A stretch of 6,642 nucleotides of DNA, taken from contig JAHEBK010000011.1 of NCBI GenBank assembly GCA_024642295.1, positions 8,891 to 15,532 on the forward strand, read 5' to 3'. The position numbers and the translations under genes are program-made. This document shows positions 1 through 6,642 of this stretch, piece by piece (the stretch's first letter is position 1; each line of letters opens with the position of its first letter). The notes below the pieces were generated by a model, which had not been told where the DNA came from, did no database searches, and saw only the letters and a list, made by a program, of their open reading frames with translations. The DNA is from Flavobacterium sp. GTDB lineage: Bacteria > Bacteroidota > Bacteroidia > Flavobacteriales > Flavobacteriaceae.

Positions 1-777
1 TAAAGCCCAAAGTGGTGGTAATTCCGGTTTACCTGTTAAATCAGTATAAGAAGTAACAACATCTTGCATTTGAGGCCCGTAAATGAAATAATAGTTCATC
101 TCTCCACCTTCAGCCCAAAAACTAGTTACATTACGTCTTTCGTGGCAGAAGTCAAAAAAAGTTCGAAAGGTATTGTCAAAGAAAATTCCGTAAGCTTGTT
201 TATTTTGTAATCCTATATAAAAAGGAACCACTTTATACAAAGGTTCTTGTTCTTTTTGAAAAGCATATTGGTCAGTACAAAAGTTCTCAAGCCTTTTCCC
301 TTTTAAGTTCATTTGAGTAGCTTTATCCCCAAGGCCATAGAAACATTCTCCATCTCTTGAAGATTTGCTCATTTTTACAATGTTTCCTCCATATTCATAA
401 CTTTCCTCCCAATGAAATCCAAGTTCATCTTCAAGAATGACCTTCCCATTCAAATCAAAAATAGAAAGCCTTAAGTCTACTTTTTGTATTTTACAAATTA
501 GCTTACTGGTTTGGATTTCAAAATGTTCGTCTTTCTCAGTAACTTCTAAATAATTATACCCATGAGAATGTTTGTTGTCAATTGCATACGAAAAGTCATT
601 ACTAAAATAGCCTTTAGTAGTAAATCGAAAACGCACAATACTGTCCCTTACTATGGTTACTTTTAAAATTACACTATTATTAGTATGAAAATAAACAGAA
701 TCCACTTCGTGTTCATAGGAAATAATTTTTGACGGATATAAATCTCCTTTATATTCTAATTCTGTATTTGTAATCAT
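1..777 (-). CDS. GH31 family alpha-glucosidase-like glycoside hydrolase, N-terminal part (truncated by window edge)
   Basis: The 259 codons seen are open through position 1, so the 3' part of the gene lies outside the window. ATG at 777 is the first ATG after an in-frame TAA at 859-861. The fragment matches the beta-sandwich N-terminal domain of glycoside hydrolase family 31: FYGLGDKA at residues 146-153, PFYIGL at 185-190, YGIFFDNTF at 196-204, AEGGEMNYYFIYGP at 222-235, and TGKPELPPLWAL at 248-259, the family's usual lead-in to the catalytic barrel. The catalytic aspartates lie beyond the edge, so activity cannot be judged. There is no signal peptide or lipobox, so the enzyme is probably cytosolic. 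By family it would hydrolyse alpha-glucosidic bonds from non-reducing ends; next to glycogen genes, glycogen or malto-oligosaccharide trimming is a reasonable inference. GH31 also contains alpha-xylosidases and transglycosylases, so substrate is not certain. It follows glgB but is separated from it by a terminator and has its own candidate promoter. Confidence 0.88.
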   Translation of the reverse strand, partial: MITNTELEYKGDLYPSKIISYEHEVDSVYFHTNNSVILKVTIVRDSIVRFRFTTKGYFSNDFSYAIDNKHSHGYNYLEVTEKDEHFEIQTSKLICKIQKVDLRLSIFDLNGKVILEDELGFHWEESYEYGGNIVKMSKSSRDGECFYGLGDKATQMNLKGKRLENFCTDQYAFQKEQEPLYKVVPFYIGLQNKQAYGIFFDNTFRTFFDFCHERRNVTSFWAEGGEMNYYFIYGPQMQDVVTSYTDLTGKPELPPLWAL

Positions 778-815
778 AAAGTAATGTTTTAACAAAAAGG
801 CATTATTGTGTGTTT

Positions 816-843
816 CAAATTTACAAAAATCATATATAACAAA
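816..843 (-). promoter_or_regulatory. Candidate Bacteroidetes-type promoter for the GH31 gene
   Basis: Reading the minus strand, TAAATTTG (823 to 816) is an exact match to the Bacteroidetes -7 consensus TAnnTTTG. A TTTG at 843 to 840 could serve as the -33 element. The spacer between the two is 16 nt, shorter than the usual figure of about 19, which lowers confidence. Transcription would start near 809, giving a leader of about 30 nt before the ATG at 777. The site lies downstream of the glg operon terminator, as expected for an independent unit. Confidence 0.45.
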
Positions 844-866
844 CTTTAATTGAAGGTATTATTCAC

Positions 867-878
867 GAAAACGATTTC
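867..878. promoter_or_regulatory. Candidate LacI-family operator (palindrome centred on CG)
   Basis: GAAAACGATTTC is a near-perfect palindrome: five of six base pairs are symmetric, with only the A/A pair flanking the central CG mismatched. A central CG flanked by A-runs and T-runs is typical of LacI/PurR/GalR family operators. It lies 23 nt upstream of the proposed -33 element of the GH31 gene, roughly 60 nt before the presumed transcription start. No regulator gene is present in the window, so the assignment is inference from sequence shape only. Confidence 0.3.
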
Positions 879-880
879 TT

Positions 881-899
881 AGTTTTAGACATTAAAACT
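881..899. repeat. 7-bp AT-rich inverted repeat with 5-nt spacer
   Basis: AGTTTTA at 881-887 is the exact reverse complement of TAAAACT at 893-899, with GACAT between them. It sits between the operon terminator and the palindrome at 867-878. It could be a weak secondary hairpin at the end of the glgB transcript or a protein-binding dyad. No T-tract follows it on the minus strand, so it is not itself a convincing terminator, and chance is possible in such AT-rich DNA. Confidence 0.3.
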
Positions 900-900
900 T

Positions 901-943
901 ACAAATAAAAAATCGGTATTAATTCCTAAGAATTAATACCGAT
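901..943 (-). terminator. Intrinsic terminator after glgB
   Basis: Positions 912-925 (ATCGGTATTAATTC) are the exact reverse complement of 930-943, giving a 14-bp perfect stem with the 4-nt loop CTAA (926-929). On the minus strand the stem is followed by TTTTTATTTGT (911 to 901). It begins 29 nt after the glgB stop codon. The plus-strand flank (944 onward) has no comparable T-tract, so it should act on minus-strand transcription. This marks the end of the glgA-glgC-glgE-glgB transcript. Confidence 0.88.
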
Positions 944-972
944 ATATTAATTAAATTACTTTTTAAAGTGAT

Positions 973-2880
973 TTATGAAATTTTAAAAACAGTTACGCTT
1001 AATGGAGCTAATGTCAATTCTGCCGAATAATCTCTTCCATCATAAGGTGAAGACTCAATTGCAATTTTATTTGGATTATTAATACCACTTCCACCATAGA
1101 TTTCAGCATCACTGTTAAATATTTCTTTCAACTTCCCTTTTCTAGGCAATCCAATTCTATATTCTGATCGAACAACTGGGGTGAAATTACAAACAACAAT
1201 TACACTGTCTTTTTTATCATTTCCATTTCTAATATAAGACATTACCGCATTTTGATGGTCTGAATAATTAATCCATTCAAATCCTTCAGGGCTAAATTGC
1301 TTTTCGTGCAACGCAGGTTCTGTTTTGTAAAGAGCATTTAAATCCGTAATTACTTTTTTAACACCTGCATGAACAGGATATTGCAATAAATGCCAATCTA
1401 AACTATTTTGAAAATCCCATTCGGCACTTTGTCCAAATTCAGATCCCATAAACAACAACTTAGTTCCAGGATGTGTAAACATATACCCGTAAAGAAGCCT
1501 TAAATTAGCAAATTTCTGCCATTCATCACCAGGCATTCTTCCTGCAATAGAACATTTACCATACACTACTTCATCATGAGAAAGAGGCAACATGAAATTC
1601 TCTGAAAAAGCATACGTCATTGAAAATGTCAAATCATTTTGATGGTATTTTCTATATATAGCATCCTTTTTGAAATATTCTAAAGTATCATGCATCCAAC
1701 CCATCATCCATTTCATTCCAAACCCTAAACCTCCCATAAAGGTAGGTTTTGAAACCATCGGGAATGATGTGCTTTCTTCAGCAATAGTTTGTACCCCTTC
1801 AAAACTTCCATATACAGCTTCATTAAATTCTTTCAAGAAACTAATGGTATCCAGATTCTCACGTCCACCATATTCATTAGGTTCCCATTCTCCTTCTTCT
1901 CTTGAGTAATCTAAATACAACATCGAAGCTACTGCATCAACACGCAAAGCATCAACATGATAATGTTGCAACCAAAAAATAGCATTACTAATTAAGAATG
2001 AACGAACTTCATTTCGTCCATAATTAAATACTAAACTTTTCCAATCAGGATGATATCCTTTTCTTCTGTCTGGGTGTTCGTATAAATTAGAACCGTCAAA
2101 ATATCCTAATCCATGTGCGTCATCAGGAAAATGTGATGGTACCCAGTCTAAAATTACTCCAATTCCTGCTTGGTGTAAGGCATCAACTAAAAGCATAAAG
2201 CCTTGCGGATCTCCAAAACGAGATGTTGGTGCAAAATACCCAACTAATTGATACCCCCAAGAAGGATCATAAGGATATTCCATTACTGGCATAAATTCCA
2301 CATGAGTGAAACCAGTTTCTTTTACATAGTTCACTAAATCTTCAGCAAATTCTTGATAAGTTAAAAATCTATTTTCATCACCATGACGTTTCCAAGAACC
2401 TAAATGCACTTCATAAACCGAATAAGGTTTATCAAGGTCATTATGCTGTTTTCTTGTTTCCATCCAACTCTTATCATTCCATGAATAATCTAAATCCCAT
2501 ACAACAGAAGCTGTATGAGGTGGTTTTTCACAATAAAATGCAAATGGGTCTGCTTTTTCAGTAATTACCCCACCGTTATTAGATTGAATTTTGTATTTAT
2601 AAGTAGTTCCTTTTTCAATACCAGGAATAAAGCCTTCCCAAATACCTGATGAATCCCAACGCACCTGTAATTGATGCTCACCTTGAATCCAATAATTAAA
2701 ATCTCCAACAACAGAAACCGATCGAGCTGTAGGTGCCCAAACGGCAAAATAAACTCCTTTTACTCCGTCAACTTCAATAAGATGTGCCCCTAATTTTTCG
2801 TGTAATCTGAAATGTTTTCCAGCTTTAAACAAATCGATGTCAAAATCGGTAAAAAGAGAATGCGTTTGTACTTTATTCAT
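973..2880 (-). CDS. glgB: 1,4-alpha-glucan branching enzyme GlgB (GH13)
   Basis: This 635-residue protein cuts an alpha-1,4 glucan chain and rejoins it through an alpha-1,6 bond (EC 2.4.1.18), creating glycogen branches in the cytosol. A CBM48 domain spans about residues 26-115 (FAVWAPTARSVSVVGDFN at 45-62), followed by the GH13 barrel and a C-terminal beta domain from about 540. Conserved regions are intact: DWVPSH 245-250; ALRVDAV with nucleophile D315; IAEES with acid/base E368; LSHDEVV with D436. The branching-enzyme signatures YSREEGEW (325-332) and YGGREN (337-342) and the MGGLGFGMKWMMGWMHDTL block separate it from GlgX and amylases. It lacks the extra N-terminal module of the roughly 730-residue E. 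coli enzyme, so it is the shorter form. The ATG at 2880 is preceded by an A-rich tract rather than a Shine-Dalgarno. It is the last gene of the operon, 66 nt after glgE and ahead of a strong terminator. Confidence 0.97.
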   Translation of the reverse strand: MNKVQTHSLFTDFDIDLFKAGKHFRLHEKLGAHLIEVDGVKGVYFAVWAPTARSVSVVGDFNYWIQGEHQLQVRWDSSGIWEGFIPGIEKGTTYKYKIQSNNGGVITEKADPFAFYCEKPPHTASVVWDLDYSWNDKSWMETRKQHNDLDKPYSVYEVHLGSWKRHGDENRFLTYQEFAEDLVNYVKETGFTHVEFMPVMEYPYDPSWGYQLVGYFAPTSRFGDPQGFMLLVDALHQAGIGVILDWVPSHFPDDAHGLGYFDGSNLYEHPDRRKGYHPDWKSLVFNYGRNEVRSFLISNAIFWLQHYHVDALRVDAVASMLYLDYSREEGEWEPNEYGGRENLDTISFLKEFNEAVYGSFEGVQTIAEESTSFPMVSKPTFMGGLGFGMKWMMGWMHDTLEYFKKDAIYRKYHQNDLTFSMTYAFSENFMLPLSHDEVVYGKCSIAGRMPGDEWQKFANLRLLYGYMFTHPGTKLLFMGSEFGQSAEWDFQNSLDWHLLQYPVHAGVKKVITDLNALYKTEPALHEKQFSPEGFEWINYSDHQNAVMSYIRNGNDKKDSVIVVCNFTPVVRSEYRIGLPRKGKLKEIFNSDAEIYGGSGINNPNKIAIESSPYDGRDYSAELTLAPLSVTVFKIS

Positions 2881-2946
2881 TTTTAGTTTGTTTTTTTTAC
2901 TAATAACGCTTTTTTTAAAACCACATTATTACTAGTTAAATTGCGT
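2881..2946 (-). other. glgE-glgB spacer with A-rich translation start region
   Basis: The spacer is 66 nt. On the minus strand it contains two A-runs (AAAAAAA and AAAAAAAA), and the sequence before the glgB ATG is AAACAAACTAAAA. There is no Shine-Dalgarno, no TAnnTTTG promoter element and no stem with a T-tract, so read-through from glgE into glgB is expected. A-rich start regions are usual in Bacteroidota. Confidence 0.55.
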
Positions 2947-4881
2947 TTAATCTTGAATTTGAAACAAATGGAACGGTAAATCTGGGCTTATTTCCACAAA
3001 ATTCCATTCTTTATCCCAAAAATAACTATTACCAGTAATTAAATCTACAATATTAATAGGATTGATTCCTAATTCGGCAATAGGTAATTGAATCATTGCT
3101 TGACTAGTATGGTGTGAATCTAAACTCACAATCATCAAGGTTTTATTTTGTTTGCTGTCATCAAATTTATAATAGGCGATAACTTGGTCATTATTTGTAT
3201 TACAAAAAACAATATTATTCGTTTGCTGTAAAGAAGCTTGTTGTTTACGAATACTGTTGATTTTAGTAATTAATCGCGTTAATTTATTTTTGATGTTCCA
3301 ATCCCATTTATAAACTTCATATTTTTCAGAGTTAATATATTCTTCTTTCCCTGGAGCCATTGGTTCACAGACCATATATTCAAACACAGGTCCATAGATA
3401 CCAACACTAGAACTTAAGGTTGCTGCTAGAAAATATTTTTGTAAATGTGTTGATTCATTTCCGCTTTGTAAAGCAAATGGATTAATATCAGGTGTGTTTG
3501 GCCAGAAATTAGGACGATAAAATTCTTTTTGTTCTGATTGTGTCAGTTCAGTTACATATTCTGTTAATTCAGCTTTAGAATTTCTCCAAGTAAAATAAGT
3601 ATAGGATTGACTAAAGCCTTGTTTTGCCAATTCATTCATGATTTTTGGCCTTGTAAAAGCTTCTGCTAAGAATAAAACATCAGGATGTTTTTTCTTGATT
3701 TCACCTATCAACCATCCCCAAAAGTAAAACGGCTTAGTGTGCGGATTATCAACTCTATATATTTTAATATTACACTCTTCTATCCAAAACAAAGCGACAT
3801 CTAATAATTCTTTCCATAAATTTTTCCAGTCACCACTTTCAAAATAAATTGGTTGAATATCTTGGTATTTTTTTGGTGGATTTTCAGCATATTGCACAGT
3901 TCCATCAGGTCTCCATTTAAACCATTGTGGAAAATCTTTCACATAAGGGTGATCAGGAGCAGCTTGTAAAGCATAATCCATAGCCACTTCAATTCCTAAT
4001 TCTTGTGCTCGTTGAACCAACTCTTTAAAATCCTCAATAGATCCCAATTCAGGATGTGTTGATTTATGCCCTCCATGAACAGAACCAATTCCCCAAGGTG
4101 AACCTACGTCTCCTTCAAGAGCATTTGTAGTATTGTTCTTCCCTTTCCTATTCACTTCTCCAATTGGATGGATGGGCGGAAAATACAACGTGTCAAATCC
4201 CATTTCAGCCACTCTTGGTAATAAAGGGATGCAATCCTTAAAAGTTCCATGTTTTCCTTCTTCTTGAGATGTTGATCTAGGAAAAAATTCATACCAAGTA
4301 CTAAATAATGCTTTTTTTCTATCTACATATACTTTCAATTCAGCCGATTGATTGGCTAAAAAACGAGAAGGATGTTTCTTAAAAATAGCGGTCAATTTAG
4401 AGGAATTCACTTCTTTGATAGCATTATCAAATTCTGATTCGGTTGTAAACAAATACTCTAAATGACCTAAATAATCACTTTCAGATGGAGTCACCCATTC
4501 TCTAACCGCTCTTACATATTCAGCGCCTTCTAAAAGTTCAGATTTTACATATTGATTATCTTGGATTTTACGTTCTGTACCATGTTGCCAGTTTAAAGCA
4601 TAATCAACCCAAGCCTCTACAAAATAAGTGTAGTTCCCTTGTTTCTCCACTTTAAATTCAGTAAACCACTCATCATTTACAGTTGGAGTCATTCGAACTT
4701 CTTTCCACTTTTTATCGTTTTCGTGTTTGAATTTAACACAAGCTTCTACGACATCATGTCCATCTGCAAATACAGCTGCAGTTACTCTTACAGTTTGACC
4801 TACAATTCTTTTTATTGGAAATGCTCCTCCATCTAATTGAGGCATGACATTTTCTATTATAATTCGAGTTTGATTCTGCAT
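2947..4881 (-). CDS. glgE: Alpha-1,4-glucan:maltose-1-phosphate maltosyltransferase GlgE (GH13_3)
   Basis: GlgE transfers maltosyl units from alpha-maltose-1-phosphate to the end of an alpha-1,4 glucan with release of phosphate (EC 2.4.99.16), in the cytosol. The 644-residue protein is slightly shorter than actinobacterial forms. It has an N-terminal beta domain (RIIIENVMPQLDGGAFPIKR, residues 6-25, a GlgE hallmark), a helical segment about 114-170 matching domain S, a barrel from about 190 and a C-terminal beta domain. Nucleophile D378 (YRVDNPHTKP), acid/base E407 (FLAEAF) and D465 (NTPDINP) keep almost the same spacing as D394, E423 and D480 in Streptomyces GlgE. N334, K337, Y339 and N379 fit the spacing of the phosphate-binding residues of that enzyme, as I recall them. 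These support a true GlgE rather than an amylase. The gene sits 66 nt from both glgC and glgB. No maltose-1-phosphate-producing gene is in the window. Confidence 0.95.
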   Translation of the reverse strand: MQNQTRIIIENVMPQLDGGAFPIKRIVGQTVRVTAAVFADGHDVVEACVKFKHENDKKWKEVRMTPTVNDEWFTEFKVEKQGNYTYFVEAWVDYALNWQHGTERKIQDNQYVKSELLEGAEYVRAVREWVTPSESDYLGHLEYLFTTESEFDNAIKEVNSSKLTAIFKKHPSRFLANQSAELKVYVDRKKALFSTWYEFFPRSTSQEEGKHGTFKDCIPLLPRVAEMGFDTLYFPPIHPIGEVNRKGKNNTTNALEGDVGSPWGIGSVHGGHKSTHPELGSIEDFKELVQRAQELGIEVAMDYALQAAPDHPYVKDFPQWFKWRPDGTVQYAENPPKKYQDIQPIYFESGDWKNLWKELLDVALFWIEECNIKIYRVDNPHTKPFYFWGWLIGEIKKKHPDVLFLAEAFTRPKIMNELAKQGFSQSYTYFTWRNSKAELTEYVTELTQSEQKEFYRPNFWPNTPDINPFALQSGNESTHLQKYFLAATLSSSVGIYGPVFEYMVCEPMAPGKEEYINSEKYEVYKWDWNIKNKLTRLITKINSIRKQQASLQQTNNIVFCNTNNDQVIAYYKFDDSKQNKTLMIVSLDSHHTSQAMIQLPIAELGINPINIVDLITGNSYFWDKEWNFVEISPDLPFHLFQIQD

Positions 4882-4947
4882 TTTATTGTTTTATAAGTAT
4901 TCCGGTTTTATATCTTTTATTTATAAGGTTTACTATTTGGAGTATAA
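4882..4947 (-). other. glgC-glgE spacer with A-rich translation start region
   Basis: This 66-nt spacer, read on the minus strand, is AT-rich, carries TTATAAA twice, and ends AAAACAATAAA just before the glgE ATG. There is no Shine-Dalgarno, no TTTG-containing -7 element, and no hairpin followed by T residues, so glgE appears to depend on transcription from upstream of glgC. Confidence 0.5.
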
Positions 4948-6228
4948 TTATTTAATCACAAAATTATCTGGAATAACAACTCCCTTTTTAATAACAACAA
5001 TTCCTTGTTTTACTGCATATAATTCATTTGAGGTGTTTTCTAAATGTTCCCCTCCACAGATATAAACATCATTTCCTATACGACAATTTTTATCAATTAA
5101 GGCATTTTTGATATAACATCTTTCACCAATACCTACCAATATTTGATTGCTTTTAGTGTCATTTTCCATTTGTTCAATACTTTGATACAAATCATTACCC
5201 ATGATATAACAATTTTGTATAACAGTATCTTTCCCTACTCTAGAACGAATTCCAATTACGGATTTGTTTATTTCTTTGGCATTCAAAATACAACCTTCAG
5301 AAATTAGAGAACGGTCGATGTTTGTATTTTGAAATTTTGAAGGTGGCAACATCCTTGGTCTGGTATAAATTTTATTATCATTATCAAATAAATTAAACTG
5401 AGGAACATCGTCTGTTAATCCAATATTAGCTTCAAAGAAAGAGTCTATATTTCCGATATCAGTCCAATATCCTTCATATTGGTAACTCAATACCCTATTT
5501 GTTTCTACAGCTTGTGGAATAATTTCTTTACCAAAATCCTTAGTTTCATAATTACTCATCAAATCAACCAATAAGTCTTTATTGAATATATAAATACCCA
5601 TCGAAGCTAAATAATGCTTTCCTTCAGATTTCATTTGATCACTTACATCTGAAGTCCAATCAGGTAACAATTCTTTTGCTGGTTTTTCGATAAATGACTT
5701 TATAAAACTATCACTATTTGTTTTTAAGATACCAAATTCAGGTGCATCTTTATCATTAACCGGTAGCGTAGCAATAGAAATCTCTGCATCTTTTTTGATG
5801 TGTTCTTCAATCATTTCGTTCAAATCCATTTGATACAACTGATCTCCAGAAAGGATTAATGCATAATCAAAATCATGATTTAAGAAGTGCGGCATACATT
5901 GTCTTACAGCATCAGCAGTTCCTTGAAACCACGTTGGATTGTCAGGAGTTTGTTCAGCTGCTAAAATGTCAACAAATGCCTGACTAAAAGCACTAAATGT
6001 ATAGGTGTTTTTAATATGTTTGTTCAATGAAGCCGAATTAAACTGTGTTAAAACAAACATCCTATAAATGTCTGAATTCATACAATTAGAAATAGGAATA
6101 TCAACTAATCTATATTTACCTCCAATTGGCACCGCTGGTTTAGATCTTGTTTCCGTTAATGGATATAATCTTGACCCTTGACCTCCTCCTAGAATAATTG
6201 CAATCACATTTTTTTTCTTCGCTTTCAT
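4948..6228 (-). CDS. glgC: Glucose-1-phosphate adenylyltransferase (ADP-glucose pyrophosphorylase) GlgC
   Basis: GlgC makes ADP-glucose and pyrophosphate from ATP and glucose-1-phosphate (EC 2.7.7.27), normally the committed and allosterically controlled step of bacterial glycogen synthesis. The 426-residue length is typical. The nucleotidyltransferase domain comes first: GGGQGSRL at 14-21, KPAVPIGGKYRLVDIPISNC at 30-49, FQGTADAVRQ at 101-110, LSGDQLY at 126-132 with the presumed metal-binding D129, FIEKP at 179-183 with the glucose-1-phosphate lysine K182, SMGIY at 209-213, and YWTDIGN at 254-260. A left-handed beta-helix follows from about 300 to the end. These motifs fit GlgC rather than GlmU or RfbA-type enzymes. 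The ATG at 6228 follows the glgA stop by 3 nt and fits the family N-terminus (VIAIILGGG at residues 8-16). No frameshift or missing key residue is seen. Its product feeds the upstream-encoded GlgA. Confidence 0.97.
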   Translation of the reverse strand: MKAKKKNVIAIILGGGQGSRLYPLTETRSKPAVPIGGKYRLVDIPISNCMNSDIYRMFVLTQFNSASLNKHIKNTYTFSAFSQAFVDILAAEQTPDNPTWFQGTADAVRQCMPHFLNHDFDYALILSGDQLYQMDLNEMIEEHIKKDAEISIATLPVNDKDAPEFGILKTNSDSFIKSFIEKPAKELLPDWTSDVSDQMKSEGKHYLASMGIYIFNKDLLVDLMSNYETKDFGKEIIPQAVETNRVLSYQYEGYWTDIGNIDSFFEANIGLTDDVPQFNLFDNDNKIYTRPRMLPPSKFQNTNIDRSLISEGCILNAKEINKSVIGIRSRVGKDTVIQNCYIMGNDLYQSIEQMENDTKSNQILVGIGERCYIKNALIDKNCRIGNDVYICGGEHLENTSNELYAVKQGIVVIKKGVVIPDNFVIK

Positions 6229-6231
6229 GAT

Positions 6232-6642
6232 TTATTTTATTATTAAATTATACATTTCTAAATATTCTTTATATGCCTTATCCCAAGAATGATTGAGCGC
6301 CATACCTGACTTTATAATTCTTTTTAATTTTTCTTTATCTCGATATAATTCACAAGCTCTTTGAATAGCTTCGCAAGCATCCTCTACCGTTGCTTGATTA
6401 TGACAAATTCCATAACCTCCATCACTGATATCTATAACCGTATCTTTCAAGCCTCCAGTACTTCGTACAACAGGAATAGTCCCATATCGATAAGCATACA
6501 TTTGATTTAATCCACAAGACTCCATTCGTGAGGGCATTAATATAAAATCAGAACTAGCATAAATTTGATGTGCTAATTTTTCATTAAATTCAATATTCAC
6601 ATTATAATTATCTGAAAAATCTTTAAGCACCAAAGTAAGATT
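6232..6642 (-). CDS. glgA: Glycogen synthase GlgA (GT5), C-terminal part (truncated by window edge)
   Basis: The frame is open to position 6642 and ends in TAA at 6234-6232, giving the last 136 residues; the start lies outside the window. GlgA elongates alpha-1,4 glucan from ADP-glucose (EC 2.4.1.21). The fragment carries the second Rossmann domain of a GT-B fold: NEKLAHQIYASSDFILMPSR, then the E-x7-E-type nucleotide-sugar site in modified form (MESCGLNQMYAYRYGT), then VVRSTGGLKDTV. GLNQMYAYRYGT and RSTGGLKDTV are characteristic of GT5 glycogen/starch synthases and argue against a GT4 GlgM-type maltose-1-phosphate synthase. The usual FEPCGL is MESCGL here. The C-terminal helix region (NHSWDKAYKEYLEMY) is normal, so the gene end looks intact. 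It is the most upstream gene visible in the operon and lies 3 nt before glgC, which suggests translational coupling. Confidence 0.94.
   Translation of the reverse strand, partial: NLTLVLKDFSDNYNVNIEFNEKLAHQIYASSDFILMPSRMESCGLNQMYAYRYGTIPVVRSTGGLKDTVIDISDGGYGICHNQATVEDACEAIQRACELYRDKEKLKRIIKSGMALNHSWDKAYKEYLEMYNLIIK

Noticed and set aside
1670..1909. 79-codon plus-strand open frame inside glgB
   Set aside because: It is antisense to conserved GH13 catalytic sequence, resembles no family I know, and is explained as a by-product of the glgB reading frame.
2565..2747. 60-codon minus-strand open frame overlapping the glgB CBM48 region
   Set aside because: It lies in an alternative frame fully inside a well-conserved domain of glgB, with no independent start signal or recognisable protein.
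2898..2941. Possible hairpin in the glgE-glgB spacer (ACTAATAA with TTATTACTAGT)
   Set aside because: The arms pair only with a gap, the stem is AT-only and no T-tract follows on the minus strand, so it is not supported as a terminator or attenuator.
4639..4836. 65-codon plus-strand open frame antisense to the glgE N-terminus
   Set aside because: It is rich in Phe, Ser and Tyr, as expected for the complement of coding AT-rich DNA, and lies wholly within the conserved GlgE N domain.
2881..4947. The spacers on both sides of glgE are exactly 66 nt, which might suggest insertion of a glgE cassette
   Set aside because: The two spacers share no sequence beyond general A-richness, and no direct repeats or mobile-element ends are visible. 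Equal length is probably coincidence.
6232..6642. Reading the upstream synthase as GlgM (maltose-1-phosphate synthase), which would complete a GlgC-GlgM-GlgE pathway
   Set aside because: The motifs GLNQMYAYRYGT and RSTGGLKDTV are those of GT5 GlgA. GlgM is a GT4 enzyme with a different C-terminal signature.

Overview
The window looks like a chromosomal segment from an AT-rich member of the Bacteroidota, most likely a marine or soil flavobacterium. The evidence is the low GC content, the absence of Shine-Dalgarno sequences (starts are preceded by A-rich stretches), a candidate promoter of the Bacteroidetes type (TTTG / TAnnTTTG), and the style of the proteins. I did not identify the species.

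Every gene lies on the minus strand, so transcription runs from high to low coordinates. In that order they are: the C-terminal part of glgA (glycogen synthase, cut by the window edge at 6642), glgC (ADP-glucose pyrophosphorylase), glgE (maltose-1-phosphate maltosyltransferase), glgB (branching enzyme), and the N-terminal part of a GH31 alpha-glucosidase-like gene cut at position 1. glgA and glgC are 3 nt apart. glgC/glgE and glgE/glgB are each separated by 66 nt with no visible promoter or terminator, so glgA-glgC-glgE-glgB read as one operon. A strong intrinsic terminator (912-943 plus a T-tract) follows glgB. The 195-nt gap 778-972 also holds a short AT-rich dyad, a LacI-family-like palindrome and a candidate promoter, which suggests that the GH31 gene is separately controlled.

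Together the genes form a glycogen (alpha-1,4/1,6-glucan) synthesis module. GlgC makes ADP-glucose and GlgA polymerises it. GlgE adds maltosyl units from maltose-1-phosphate, and GlgB introduces alpha-1,6 branches. The cytosolic GH31 enzyme could trim glucan or oligosaccharides. The main point of interest is that two different chain-elongation routes (ADP-glucose/GlgA and maltose-1-phosphate/GlgE) are encoded in one operon, while no maltose-1-phosphate-producing gene (treS-mak or glgM) is visible here. All families in the window are known, and I see no wholly undescribed system.
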